Below, piece by piece: positions 13,585-20,881 of a DNA stretch of 20,881 bases (position 1 is the stretch's first letter; the number at the start of each line of letters is the position of its first letter). The position numbers were made by a program, and so were the translations under genes. This DNA is from JAAYJM01 sp964498585. Lineage in GTDB: Bacteria; Bacteroidota; Ignavibacteria; Kapaibacteriales; UBA2268. Below the pieces are notes generated by a model. It did not search any database. It saw nothing but the letters and a program-made list of their open reading frames with translations, and was not told the origin of the DNA. The stretch lies in assembly GCA_964498585.1 (NCBI GenBank), contig CAZCHH010000059.1, positions 1-20,881 on the forward strand. Reading direction: 5' to 3'.

Positions 13585-14662
13585 TATTTGGATTTATACC
13601 TACTTCAAATCTGTTTTTTATTTTTATTGAATCACTTAAATTATAAATTATTAACTCTCCATTTATTTGATAATTTCTGGCATTGCCCACCCATAAAGTA
13701 TTGTCTTTTCCATAATATGAAAGAGAATACCATATTTCGTTTAATTTTGGATTTTGAATTATATTTATTATTTCATTGCCAGAAGAAGTTGTATTAATTT
13801 TTGATACGCCTTGTTTATCAAGGAAATATGCAGTTTGTCCATCATCAGAAAAGCAAAGTGAACGAGCCAACGTTCTCCATTCCTTTTCAATTTGAAAATT
13901 ACACGGATTAATCATAACAATTCCACCAATGGAATCCTTTAAAGATGGCAAATGATTATAAATAGCAAAGATTTTATTTATTGATTTGATAAAAACAACA
14001 TCAACAGTATTTTTTCCGGAATTAATAGTGTAAATTTCTTGCATTGTTCTTAAATCAATAACAGAAACAGTTCCAGCTTTTGGTCGTTGGGCAAGATAAT
14101 CGCCGTAGCCGGAATTTGCAACTAATAAGTAATTTCCATCAGTTGCTATTCCTTCAGGAGCAGGGCCTACTTCAATTTCCAAATCCAATAGTTTAATCGT
14201 TTTGGGATTGAAGAATCTGATTTTGTGTTCGTAAAGCTCTGTGAACGCAGCGAGAGTATCGTTAATAATGCAGATTTTTCGAGGGGCGCTCTTTCCTTCA
14301 ATTATTATTCTGCCAACAGAAATTCCAGTTTCCAAATTAAATGCTTCTATTGTCTTTGCAGTTGTAACTGCGATAAAACCGGTATCACCTTTTATTGCAA
14401 GGTGATTTGCTAAATCTCCAATTCTTAAATTTGGATTTACTTTTGTAAAGAAGTTATTAATTACTAATGAAGTTTCAAAATCATATCTCGCTAAAGAAGA
14501 ATTATCCATATTCCACAACCCTTCGCAAAGGATGTAGGCAGCTTTCTTACTTGACTTCAAATCATTATCATCGTTTGCATCTGGGGTCTGAACGCAGGAC
14601 GTGATAAATATCAAAAGAGAGAAAAGACAGATTTGTATTTTATATATATTTAATTTGTTCAT
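13568..14662 (-). CDS. DUF5074-like beta-propeller lipoprotein
   Basis: This 364-residue protein is exported by a lipoprotein signal (MNKLNIYKIQICLFSLLIFI, then T-S-C with the lipid Cys at residue 23). I chose the ATG at 14662 over the upstream one at 14716, since the extra 18 residues would hide the signal peptide. The mature part shows the DUF5074/YncE propeller pattern: Y-I-L-C-E-G-L-W-N-M-D-N-S-S-L-A-R-Y-D, G-D-L-A-N-H-L, and A-G-T-V-S-V-I-D-L-R-T-M-Q-E-I-Y. The seven-bladed propeller is inferred. In Bacteroidota such proteins often sit near TonB-dependent receptors, but none is present here. It converges on the glycosyltransferase with a 17-bp overlap. Confidence 0.82.
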   Translation of the reverse strand: MNKLNIYKIQICLFSLLIFITSCVQTPDANDDNDLKSSKKAAYILCEGLWNMDNSSLARYDFETSLVINNFFTKVNPNLRIGDLANHLAIKGDTGFIAVTTAKTIEAFNLETGISVGRIIIEGKSAPRKICIINDTLAAFTELYEHKIRFFNPKTIKLLDLEIEVGPAPEGIATDGNYLLVANSGYGDYLAQRPKAGTVSVIDLRTMQEIYTINSGKNTVDVVFIKSINKIFAIYNHLPSLKDSIGGIVMINPCNFQIEKEWRTLARSLCFSDDGQTAYFLDKQGVSKINTTSSGNEIINIIQNPKLNEIWYSLSYYGKDNTLWVGNARNYQINGELIIYNLSDSIKIKNRFEVGINPNTIVFY

Positions 14663-14738
14663 AATAGTAATTGTGAATGATAAAGTAAGAACATTATATA
14701 AATAGTGCTTGGCCATATAATTTTCTATAATAATCTTG

Positions 14739-14790
14739 TCATTTCGACCCCCCTTAATAAATCAAATGCTTCATTTAAATGGAGATGACA
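14739..14790. repeat. Dispersed repeat, family C
   Basis: GTCATTTCGACCCCCCTTAA to CATTTAAATGGAGATGACA. It aligns with the reverse complement of 14895-14946 over its whole length. Confidence 0.7.
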
Positions 14791-14802
14791 TCAATTAACA
14801 CA

Positions 14803-14883
14803 GTCATTCTGAACGAAGTGAAGAATCCAGAAAAAATTCTTTAAATCACTATCCTCTGGATTCTTCGCTGCGCTCAGAATGAC
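14803..14883 (+). repeat. Dispersed palindrome, family A, complete
   Basis: Arms GTCATTCTGAACGAAGTGAA and TTCGCTGCGCTCAGAATGAC flank inner arms ATCCAGA and TCTGGAT, with centre AAAAATTCTTTAAATCACTA. Copies are at 1667-1729 (truncated) and 20323-20395 (opposite strand). Confidence 0.88.
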
Positions 14884-14894
14884 ACATTTATTTA

Positions 14895-14946
14895 TGTCAT
14901 CTTCATTTAAATAAAGTCTTCCTTTATCTGGGGATTTAGAATGACA
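14895..14946. repeat. Dispersed repeat, family C, opposite orientation
   Basis: TGTCATCTTCATTTAAATAA to GGGGATTTAGAATGACA, the reverse complement match of 14739-14790. The two face each other around the family A copy. Confidence 0.7.
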
Positions 14947-15009
14947 AGAAATCATTATCAGGTTTTCAATAAATTATTACACTAGTGCCTTGTCAATGTT
15001 ACAATGACG

Positions 15010-15335
15010 CTTTTATAGATTTTATAAAATACTTCTTTACTAATAAAACCTTTTTAACACCTCTCCTTATGAGGCTAACGATTATTTACATTTTTAAAAC
15101 AATCTGCTATTCTACTTATCCAGTTAGGGATTTGATATTTGTAACAATGCTTTTTTAGTTTCTTTTTATTCCGTAGGAATTAAATATTTATTAGCTTTTT
15201 AATATGTAATCCCTACGGGATAAGCATAGTTATTGGATTTTTTTGTTATAAATTTATAATTCATTAGTAATAAATTTCAAAGGTTTTGAAATTATATCTA
15301 TTTTCTATTATAAGAACTAATACTTATGTATAAAG
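15010..15335. repeat. Composite intergenic repeat, family G, longest copy
   Basis: About 326 bp. The left part (15025-15075, CTTTTTAACACCTCTCCTTA) matches window positions 1-80 on the other strand. Later parts, GCTATTCTACTTATCCAGTT (15111-15130) and TATTATAAGAACTAATAC (15305-15322), match 4994-5085 on the other strand. It contains two CCTACGG-type words (TTCCGTAGGAATT near 15168, CCCTACGGGAT near 15210). Confidence 0.6.
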
Positions 15336-15425
15336 AAAAACTTTTTCCAAAAGTGGAGTATTAGTGCTGTTTTATATTTCATAAGTCTTACAAAACTCAA
15401 CAACTCAAATCAACAAATTACCAAA

Positions 15426-16175
15426 TCAACTCTTCAACAACTCATTCAAAATCAGTTCAGGGAAATTAGAAGCAACTGCATTTACGTGGAACTGCTTAAT
15501 ATAATTCAATTCTTCAATAGTATCAACGGGATAGCATCCAAGAATAATATTGTTTTTATGAGCATCATCAGAAATTTTTTTATTAATTTCAACAATGGAG
15601 CAAAAGAAAGCTTCGCAGTTAAGTTCATCAACTATTTCAGAAGGAAGACGTGCATCGTTGTAATGCTTTAGGGCAGCAGTAATTAAACTATTGTCAATTT
15701 CTTTTATTTTTTTAAGTAGTTCAAATTTGAATGAAGTAAAAATAGTAAATTCTTCGTAATTATGATTTTTCACAATATTTAAAATATGAAGAAAATCATC
15801 AAGAATAAAATTTGAATTAGCTTTTACTTCTAAAAGAATATATGCTTTGTCTTTTGCTGTTTCTAAGATTTTATCTAAAAGTGGAATGCTTTCTCCGGAA
15901 TAATCAGGATGAAATTTAGTGCCGATGTCAAAGTTTTTTATTTCGTCATAATATAACTCATTAATTGGTTTTTTTGTAGTAGATAATAAAAAGTCATGAT
16001 ATACAATTGGATGTTTGTCTTTTGTAAGCTGGACATCAATTTCTATAAATTTAGCACCAATTCTAATAGCTTCTTCAATAGATGAAATTGTATTTTCAGG
16101 AGCAGTTCCGGAAGAACCTCTATGTGCTGCTACAAGTAGTTCATTTTTAAGAGCAAATTCTTTTAATGGAAACAT
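15426..16175 (-). CDS. Glycerophosphodiester phosphodiesterase (GDPD/UgpQ-type)
   Basis: This 249-residue TIM-barrel enzyme hydrolyses glycerophosphodiesters to glycerol-3-phosphate and an alcohol in lipid turnover. Motifs seen are A-A-H-R-G (about 16-20), A-P-E-N-T (about 25-29) with the metal-binding Glu, F-I-E-I-D-V-Q-L-T (about 43-51) with Glu and Asp metal ligands, and V-Y-H-D (about 58-61) with the catalytic His. L-L-E-V-K-A follows at about 118-123. No signal peptide, so cytoplasmic, as for the UgpQ group. Near the end V-A-S-N-F-P-E-L replaces the more common T-D-x-P pattern, a minor change. Length fits the short GDPD class. It is divergent from the histidine kinase gene across 191 bp, and no glycerophosphodiester transporter is beside it. 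Confidence 0.92.
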   Translation of the reverse strand: MFPLKEFALKNELLVAAHRGSSGTAPENTISSIEEAIRIGAKFIEIDVQLTKDKHPIVYHDFLLSTTKKPINELYYDEIKNFDIGTKFHPDYSGESIPLLDKILETAKDKAYILLEVKANSNFILDDFLHILNIVKNHNYEEFTIFTSFKFELLKKIKEIDNSLITAALKHYNDARLPSEIVDELNCEAFFCSIVEINKKISDDAHKNNIILGCYPVDTIEELNYIKQFHVNAVASNFPELILNELLKS

Positions 16176-16366
16176 ATCTATATATTTTATTTGTTATTCA
16201 TTAAATATAGTTGTATATTATTTTTTGAATTATAAATTTTTTTTAAAAACAATCGTTTTAAAATAAAAGAATATTGTATAAATTAAAGATAATCTAATAT
16301 TCTTAAACACAAATTTACTAAAAAATATCAAGAATATATAAATTAATAAAATTAACAAATTGGTAT

Positions 16367-19300
16367 ATGAGTCAATATTCATTAATAAAACTACTGTTTA
16401 AAGACAAACAACAGAATTTAAAGGAAAATTCTGCAGAATATTTCAAAAAAGAAAAAAAATTATTACTTAATGTTTTATTTGCTGCACCCGATGCAAATGT
16501 CATAACAGATTTAGATGGAAATATTGTTTTTGCTTCAAAAAGATTCTTGGAACTTTTAAGAATTAAAACAAATGACTATATTGGGAAACCTATTTTCAAC
16601 TGGTTTGCTCCTGATAGCATTGAACGAGCTATTTCAGATATGAATAACTTTTCCAAAAGAGGTATTGTACCCAATTCTCAATATCACTTAATCCGTGAAG
16701 ACAGCACTACGTTTGTCGGCGAAATTAATTCATCTTTGATTAGAGATGAAAATGAAGCTCCTGTTGCAATTTTTTCTAATATTTTCGATGCAAAGGAAAG
16801 AATTAAAGAATACGAAGCTTTTATCTTAATGCAAAAACAATTAGAATTAAGAAACAAAATTGACAGAGCTTTCTTGCTAAGAAATGATGATTTGACTTTT
16901 ATGGAAATTCTAAATATTGCTTTAAATATTCTGAATAGTAAGATAGCATATTTTTGCTGCCTCAATAAAAATAATAGTATTTGTTACGATAACATTAAAG
17001 TCAATTATTTAAATAACAATAATGTAAATTTAGAAAATAAAATAAAAGAAAAAGAAATTTGGAATGAAATAATTAAGCAATCTATAGAAGAAAAAAAACT
17101 ATTTATTTATAACAATGGATTTGAAAAGATTAAATCAGAAATAGAAATTAAAAATGCTTTAGTTGTTCCAATTATTTTCAATGATTTAATTTTAGGGATT
17201 ATTGCTGTTGCAAACAAAAATACTGATTATTCGAAAGCTGACCAAAAGCATTTGGAACTTATTGCTAAATACATTTCGCCAACATTAAAAACAAGATTAG
17301 AATTAAAGGAAGAAAAGAAAGAAAAGGAAAAAACACAAAATGATTTACAATTAAGTGAATTTCGATTTAACAAACTTACAGACACACTCTCTTCTGCCGT
17401 TTTTATTCACAACAGAAAGAATTTCATTTATTTAAACAATGCTGCTTCTGTTATTTCCGGATATACTAATGATGAACTTCTTGAAATTCATTATAGTAAA
17501 TTGGTACACCCGGAATACTTAATGGAAGTAGAAGATTTAGAAGTATTTTTGAGAAATTTAGTAGATAATAAGCGATTTGAAATTAAAATACTTACAAAAA
17601 ATAATGAAGAAAGATGGCTAGATGTTAATACAAGCACTTTAAATTTGAATAATTCTTCTATTATTATAGGCACTGCTAATGACATCACTGCTCAGAAACA
17701 AATTGAGAATTCATTGAATGATTCAAATGAGAAGTATAAATTACTTTTTGAGAATTCTTTAGATGCAATAATTATTGCAGAAGCAGAAACAGGGATTATG
17801 GTTGATTGTAATCAAAAAGCAACTGAATTATTCGAACTTGAAAAGCAAGAAATTATAGGCCAATTACAATCTTCTTTACCGCTGCCAAAAGTTACTTTTA
17901 ATAAATACAGCGAGGTTTATTTAAATCATTATCAAAAAGATTTAAAAGGCATTATAGAAGCAAAAATTCAATCAAAATCAAGGCATAGCAAAGATATATC
18001 TATTATATCCAATCCTTTTGAATTAAATGGGAAAATATATTTGCAAGGAATTTTTCATGATATTACCAAAAGCAAGCAAATGAAAAGTGAATTGGCTTTG
18101 AAATCCAAAATGCTCGATTCAGCAAGCGATTCTATTTTCTTAACTGATTTCAGTGGAAATATTCTTTATGTTAATAAAACAGCATATAATTCACGTGGTT
18201 ATTCAAAAAATGAATTTTTAAAATTAAATCTTTCTGATTTAGATGATAATGAAGAGCAATCTTTTTTAAAACAAAGAAAAGAATACTTGTTTAAATATGG
18301 GAAAACATTCTTTGAAACAATTCATATTTGCAAAGATGGTAGTCGCTTCCCTGTTGAAATTAATTCCCAAATTTTTATGATTAAAGATAAGTATGTTTCT
18401 CTTGCTATAGCTCGCGATATTACAGAACGAAAGAAAATGGAATATGAATGCTTAAAATCACGCGAAAACTTCAAGAAACTTTTCGAGTCTTCTCCTTTAC
18501 CATTACTACTTATCAAGGAAAGCGATAGAACTGTTATTAAATTAAATAATGCTACTTTAAATTTATTTGAATATGAAAATGATATTAAAGCAATTAATAG
18601 TTTAAATGTCTTTGATTACTATTGCAACAAAGATGATAGAAACAGAATTTTAGAAATATTAAATAGAAAGAAAGAATTACATAGTTTTGAAGTGTGCTTT
18701 AAAAGTATAAAAGGCAAAATTATTTGGGCAAATATTTCTGCTGTTCGTATTGAATATGATAATGAAGCAGCTTTTATAGTGGGAATAGCTGATATTTCTC
18801 AACAGAAAAAGATTGAAGAAGAATTAATTATAGCAAAAGAAATTGCAGAAGAAGCAAGCAAGACAAAAAGTGAATTTCTGGCAAATATGAGTCATGAAAT
18901 AAGGACACCTCTAAATTCTATACTTGGTTTTTCTGATTTAATCAAATCTCAAGCCAAAGAAGAGAATATTAGTGAATATGCTAATATAATTTATTCAAGT
19001 GGTAAAAATTTCCTTTTCATTTTAAACAATATTCTGGAATTATCTAAAATTGAATATGGCAATTTATCAATCACTTACGAGCCAATTACAATGCAAAGCA
19101 TCGTTGATGAAATTAAGCAAATGTTTACTCATACTGCTTTTGAAAAGAAACTTCAATTTGAAGTAAATGTCGATGAAGATTTAAATATTCAGTTCTATTT
19201 GGATAATTTAAGATTGAGACAGATTCTTTTCAATATTATTGGAAATGCATTTAAATTTACTCACACTGGTAGCGTTATTGTTTCTATTTATAAAAAAATT

Positions 19301-19987
19301 AATAAAGCAGATAAAGCTTTAATAGACCTCATATTTGAAATAAAAGATACTGGTATAGGAATATCTGAATCGCACAAGGAATTAATATTTAAAGATTTTA
19401 AACAGATTGACTGCGACATACAAAAAAAATATGGCGGAATTGGTCTGGGGCTTTCTATTAGCAAACGATTAATTGAATTGATGAATGGCGAAATTTCTTT
19501 TGAAAGTGAATTAGCAAAAGGTTCTACTTTTAGTATCATTTTAAAAAATGTTAGCACCATCAGTTTGCTTAATTCAAAAGATGATGAATTAATTATTGAT
19601 AATCTAAAGTTTAAACCTGCTACAATTTTAATTGCTGATTCTGATTTGAATAACAGATATTTAATAAAACTTTATCTTAATTTCCTTAATCTTGTATTTT
19701 ACGAGGTCGATAATGGAAACGATTTAATTGATTTTGCTTCTAAATATTGCCCAGACCTGATTTTGTTGGATATTAAAATGAAGCTTATAAATGGCAAAGA
19801 TGCTATTGAAATTATCAAAACAGAATCTAATTTAAAAAGAATTCCTCTAATTGTCATCTGTTCTTATGAAACATATCAGCAAACCGATATAAAAGATAGT
19901 ATGTATGATGGCTTAATTACTACTCCTTTCGAGAATACAGAATTAATAAAGGAGTTGAAAAAATTTATTACAACTGACAATGTTTAG
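16367..19987 (+). CDS. Hybrid sensor histidine kinase with five PAS, one GAF and a C-terminal receiver
   Basis: This 1206-residue protein has no clear membrane segment, so it is likely a cytoplasmic sensor. Domains: PAS at about 31-145, GAF at about 165-315, a coiled link, then PAS at about 330-447, 455-572, 577-695 and 700-818. HisKA at about 833-900 has phospho-accepting H843 in N-M-S-H-E-I-R-T-P. The HATPase at about 940-1055 has N960 in the N box (I-I-G-N-A-F-K-F-T) and G boxes D-T-G-I-G-I and G-G-I-G-L-G-L. The receiver at about 1083-1203 has phospho-acceptor D1135 (L-L-D-I-K-M). It looks degenerate: the acidic pair reads A-D-S-D and the usual Lys-Pro is T1186-Pro. It is single-gene, with no response regulator beside it. 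The signals are unknown. Confidence 0.93.
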   Translation: MSQYSLIKLLFKDKQQNLKENSAEYFKKEKKLLLNVLFAAPDANVITDLDGNIVFASKRFLELLRIKTNDYIGKPIFNWFAPDSIERAISDMNNFSKRGIVPNSQYHLIREDSTTFVGEINSSLIRDENEAPVAIFSNIFDAKERIKEYEAFILMQKQLELRNKIDRAFLLRNDDLTFMEILNIALNILNSKIAYFCCLNKNNSICYDNIKVNYLNNNNVNLENKIKEKEIWNEIIKQSIEEKKLFIYNNGFEKIKSEIEIKNALVVPIIFNDLILGIIAVANKNTDYSKADQKHLELIAKYISPTLKTRLELKEEKKEKEKTQNDLQLSEFRFNKLTDTLSSAVFIHNRKNFIYLNNAASVISGYTNDELLEIHYSKLVHPEYLMEVEDLEVFLRNLVDNKRFEIKILTKNNEERWLDVNTSTLNLNNSSIIIGTANDITAQKQIENSLNDSNEKYKLLFENSLDAIIIAEAETGIMVDCNQKATELFELEKQEIIGQLQSSLPLPKVTFNKYSEVYLNHYQKDLKGIIEAKIQSKSRHSKDISIISNPFELNGKIYLQGIFHDITKSKQMKSELALKSKMLDSASDSIFLTDFSGNILYVNKTAYNSRGYSKNEFLKLNLSDLDDNEEQSFLKQRKEYLFKYGKTFFETIHICKDGSRFPVEINSQIFMIKDKYVSLAIARDITERKKMEYECLKSRENFKKLFESSPLPLLLIKESDRTVIKLNNATLNLFEYENDIKAINSLNVFDYYCNKDDRNRILEILNRKKELHSFEVCFKSIKGKIIWANISAVRIEYDNEAAFIVGIADISQQKKIEEELIIAKEIAEEASKTKSEFLANMSHEIRTPLNSILGFSDLIKSQAKEENISEYANIIYSSGKNFLFILNNILELSKIEYGNLSITYEPITMQSIVDEIKQMFTHTAFEKKLQFEVNVDEDLNIQFYLDNLRLRQILFNIIGNAFKFTHTGSVIVSIYKKINKADKALIDLIFEIKDTGIGISESHKELIFKDFKQIDCDIQKKYGGIGLGLSISKRLIELMNGEISFESELAKGSTFSIILKNVSTISLLNSKDDELIIDNLKFKPATILIADSDLNNRYLIKLYLNFLNLVFYEVDNGNDLIDFASKYCPDLILLDIKMKLINGKDAIEIIKTESNLKRIPLIVICSYETYQQTDIKDSMYDGLITTPFENTELIKELKKFITTDNV

Positions 19988-20032
19988 TTATTGAAAAAAC
20001 GAAATTCTGACAACATCTTTTTCATTCCAAAC

Positions 20033-20067
20033 AGATGGACTCCACACTTTGAGCGTAGAGTCCATCT
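20033..20067. repeat. Hairpin, family E
   Basis: AGATGGACTC (20033-20042) pairs with GAGTCCATCT (20058-20067), loop of 15. The same ends as 12610-12643. It lies 45 bp after the kinase stop. Confidence 0.8.
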
Positions 20068-20119
20068 GACTTTTATAACTTTCGCAAAGTTCAAGATGCT
20101 TTACAAAAATGAAGAATAA

Positions 20120-20193
20120 AGTCATACAAACAGCAAGCTAATAATATGACAAGAATATGAAAGACATTCTATCTACTTGCTGATAGTATGACT
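20120..20193. repeat. Long imperfect inverted repeat, family F
   Basis: AGTCATAC (20120-20127) and CAGCAAG (20131-20137) pair with CTTGCTG (20176-20182) and GTATGACT (20186-20193). The same AGTCAT...ATGACT ends occur at 11575-11607. Confidence 0.75.
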
Positions 20194-20206
20194 GAAAAAA
20201 AAATGT

Positions 20207-20227
20207 CCTACATTTCCGAGATGTAGG
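20207..20227. repeat. Small hairpin
   Basis: CCTACAT (20207-20213), seven-base loop, ATGTAGG (20221-20227). No T-tract follows, so it is not called a terminator. Confidence 0.6.
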
Positions 20228-20322
20228 AAATCTAGTTTAAAAAACTTAACTATCTTAACCTTCTAATCTTTCTAAACCATCTATTCTACTACTTCCCCAC
20301 ACATATTATATATAATAATATG

Positions 20323-20395
20323 GTCATTCTGAGCGGAGCGAAGAATCCAGAGGATAGTGGTTTAAAGAAATTTTTCTGGATTCTACACAACGCTT
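20323..20395 (-). repeat. Dispersed palindrome, family A, opposite strand
   Basis: GTCATTCTGAGCGGAGCGAA, then ATCCAGAGGATAGTGGTTTA and TTTTTCTGGATTCT: the reverse complement of the copy at 14803-14883. The far arm has decayed (ACACAACGC). Confidence 0.85.
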
Positions 20396-20439
20396 ACTAA
20401 TAACATCATTGTCACCCGCTGGAGGGGGATAACTTGTTA

Positions 20440-20480
20440 TGTTATCTCAATTGAAATAAAGTTTTTTCTTTATTTTTAGA
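20440..20480 (-). repeat. Dispersed repeat, family C
   Basis: TGTTATCTCAATTGAAATAA followed by AGTTTTTTCTTTATTTTTAG matches, on the other strand, the AGATAAAG...CTTTATTTAAATGGAGATGACA pattern of family C, with changes in the ends. Confidence 0.5.
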
Positions 20481-20786
20481 TTTCGGAAAGACACTTTCGT
20501 TGGCGATACTTGTAGTCAGTTTGGCATAAAGTCATCAAATAACTGAAATTTTTGAATGAAATTATTAAATGTTGCTGTGATTGTAGTTATTATTTATTAA
20601 TTTACCCAAATGATTTCCAAAGTAAATCAAAAATAATAATAGAATAATATAGCTTTTTCTATATAAATGTTTAGTTTATCTAATATATTAAAAGAATTTT
20701 TATTATTAAGAAAGAAAATATAATTTTAAAAACTAAATATATCAATAAAATAATATGTAAAATGTATTTCTAAGACGTTAGAAACA

Positions 20787-20881
20787 CATTTCACTCTGCC
20801 AGATACTCATTTCACTCTGCCAGAAGCTCATTTCACTCTGCCAGAAGCTCATTTCACTCTGCCAGAAGCTCATTTCACTCT
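20787..20881 (-). repeat. 21-bp tandem repeat running off the window
   Basis: Four full copies and one partial copy of CATTTCACTCTGCCAGAAGC + T (20787-20807, 20808-20828, 20829-20849, 20850-20870, 20871-20881). The first differs at two positions and the rest are identical. There are no spacers. On the minus strand the only open frame reads S-E-M-S-F-W-Q repeated, with S-E-M-C-F then TAA at 20778-20780. This could be the 3' end of a gene entering from the right, or a non-coding satellite. Confidence 0.9.

Larger units (their letters stand above)
14663..15425. other. Repeat-rich non-coding region
   Basis: 763 bp with no credible gene, between two minus-strand genes. It is almost filled by family C (14739-14790, 14895-14946), family A (14803-14883) and the composite family G (15010-15335). 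The first about 75 bp should hold the promoter of the DUF5074-like gene, though no exact TAnnTTTG was picked out. Confidence 0.7.
19988..20786. other. Repeat-rich non-coding region after the histidine kinase
   Basis: 799 bp without a credible gene. It contains palindromes of families E (20033-20067), F (20120-20193), A (20323-20395) and C (20440-20480), plus the hairpin at 20207-20227. The stretch 20490-20770 is very AT-rich and shows nothing else I can name. No clear intrinsic terminator with a T-tract follows the kinase stop. Confidence 0.7.

Noticed and set aside
14663..14716. Upstream start for the DUF5074-like lipoprotein
   Set aside because: Using the ATG at 14716 would put 18 residues before a well-formed lipoprotein signal; the ATG at 14662 is far more likely.
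20787..20881. CRISPR-like repetition at the right edge
   Set aside because: The 21-bp units are directly joined without unique spacers and no cas gene is near, so this is a tandem repeat.

Overview
The window is AT-rich DNA with low-GC codon use. Four sites match the Bacteroidota-type -7 promoter motif TAnnTTTG. It also has A-rich leaders with no clear Shine-Dalgarno sequence, N-terminal lipoproteins, an AraC regulator with a Bacteroidota-style N-terminal domain, and an IS1380-type transposase. Together these point to a low-GC member of the Bacteroidota/Chlorobiota (FCB) group, perhaps an ignavibacterial lineage. The species cannot be named from the sequence.

Left part (1-9339) is mostly conserved housekeeping chromosome. 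In order it holds a small antitoxin-like gene, a DivIC/FtsB septum gene, a small exported protein and an AraC regulator (minus strand). Next come alanine racemase (alr) overlapping scpA by one base, and a DegT-type sugar aminotransferase (WbpE-like). Purine nucleoside phosphorylase (punA) overlaps a beta-propeller lipoprotein gene by one base, and a small outer-membrane barrel candidate follows. Cell wall synthesis (alr), chromosome segregation (scpA), division (divIC) and surface-sugar synthesis (aminotransferase, later a GT2 glycosyltransferase) are represented, but no large operon is complete here.

Middle part (about 9340-12800) is accessory and decayed. A near-complete IS1380 element carries a transposase broken by one frameshift. 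Its right end abuts a remnant of an RHS-repeat gene. A hicAB toxin-antitoxin pair follows, then a second RHS remnant with its own one-base frameshift. Both RHS remnants stop at the same core position (after D-P-L) and both are followed by palindromic repeats.

Right part (12817-20881) has a GT2 glycosyltransferase that converges on and overlaps a DUF5074-like lipoprotein gene, a GDPD-type phosphodiesterase, and a 1206-residue hybrid histidine kinase (five PAS domains, one GAF, HisKA, HATPase, and a degenerate-looking receiver).

Almost every intergenic gap contains short imperfect palindromes belonging to several recurring families (called A to G here), some with three or more copies in this window. 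The right edge enters a 21-bp tandem repeat that reads on the minus strand as a heptapeptide repeat S-E-M-S-F-W-Q. No tRNA, rRNA or CRISPR array was recognised.
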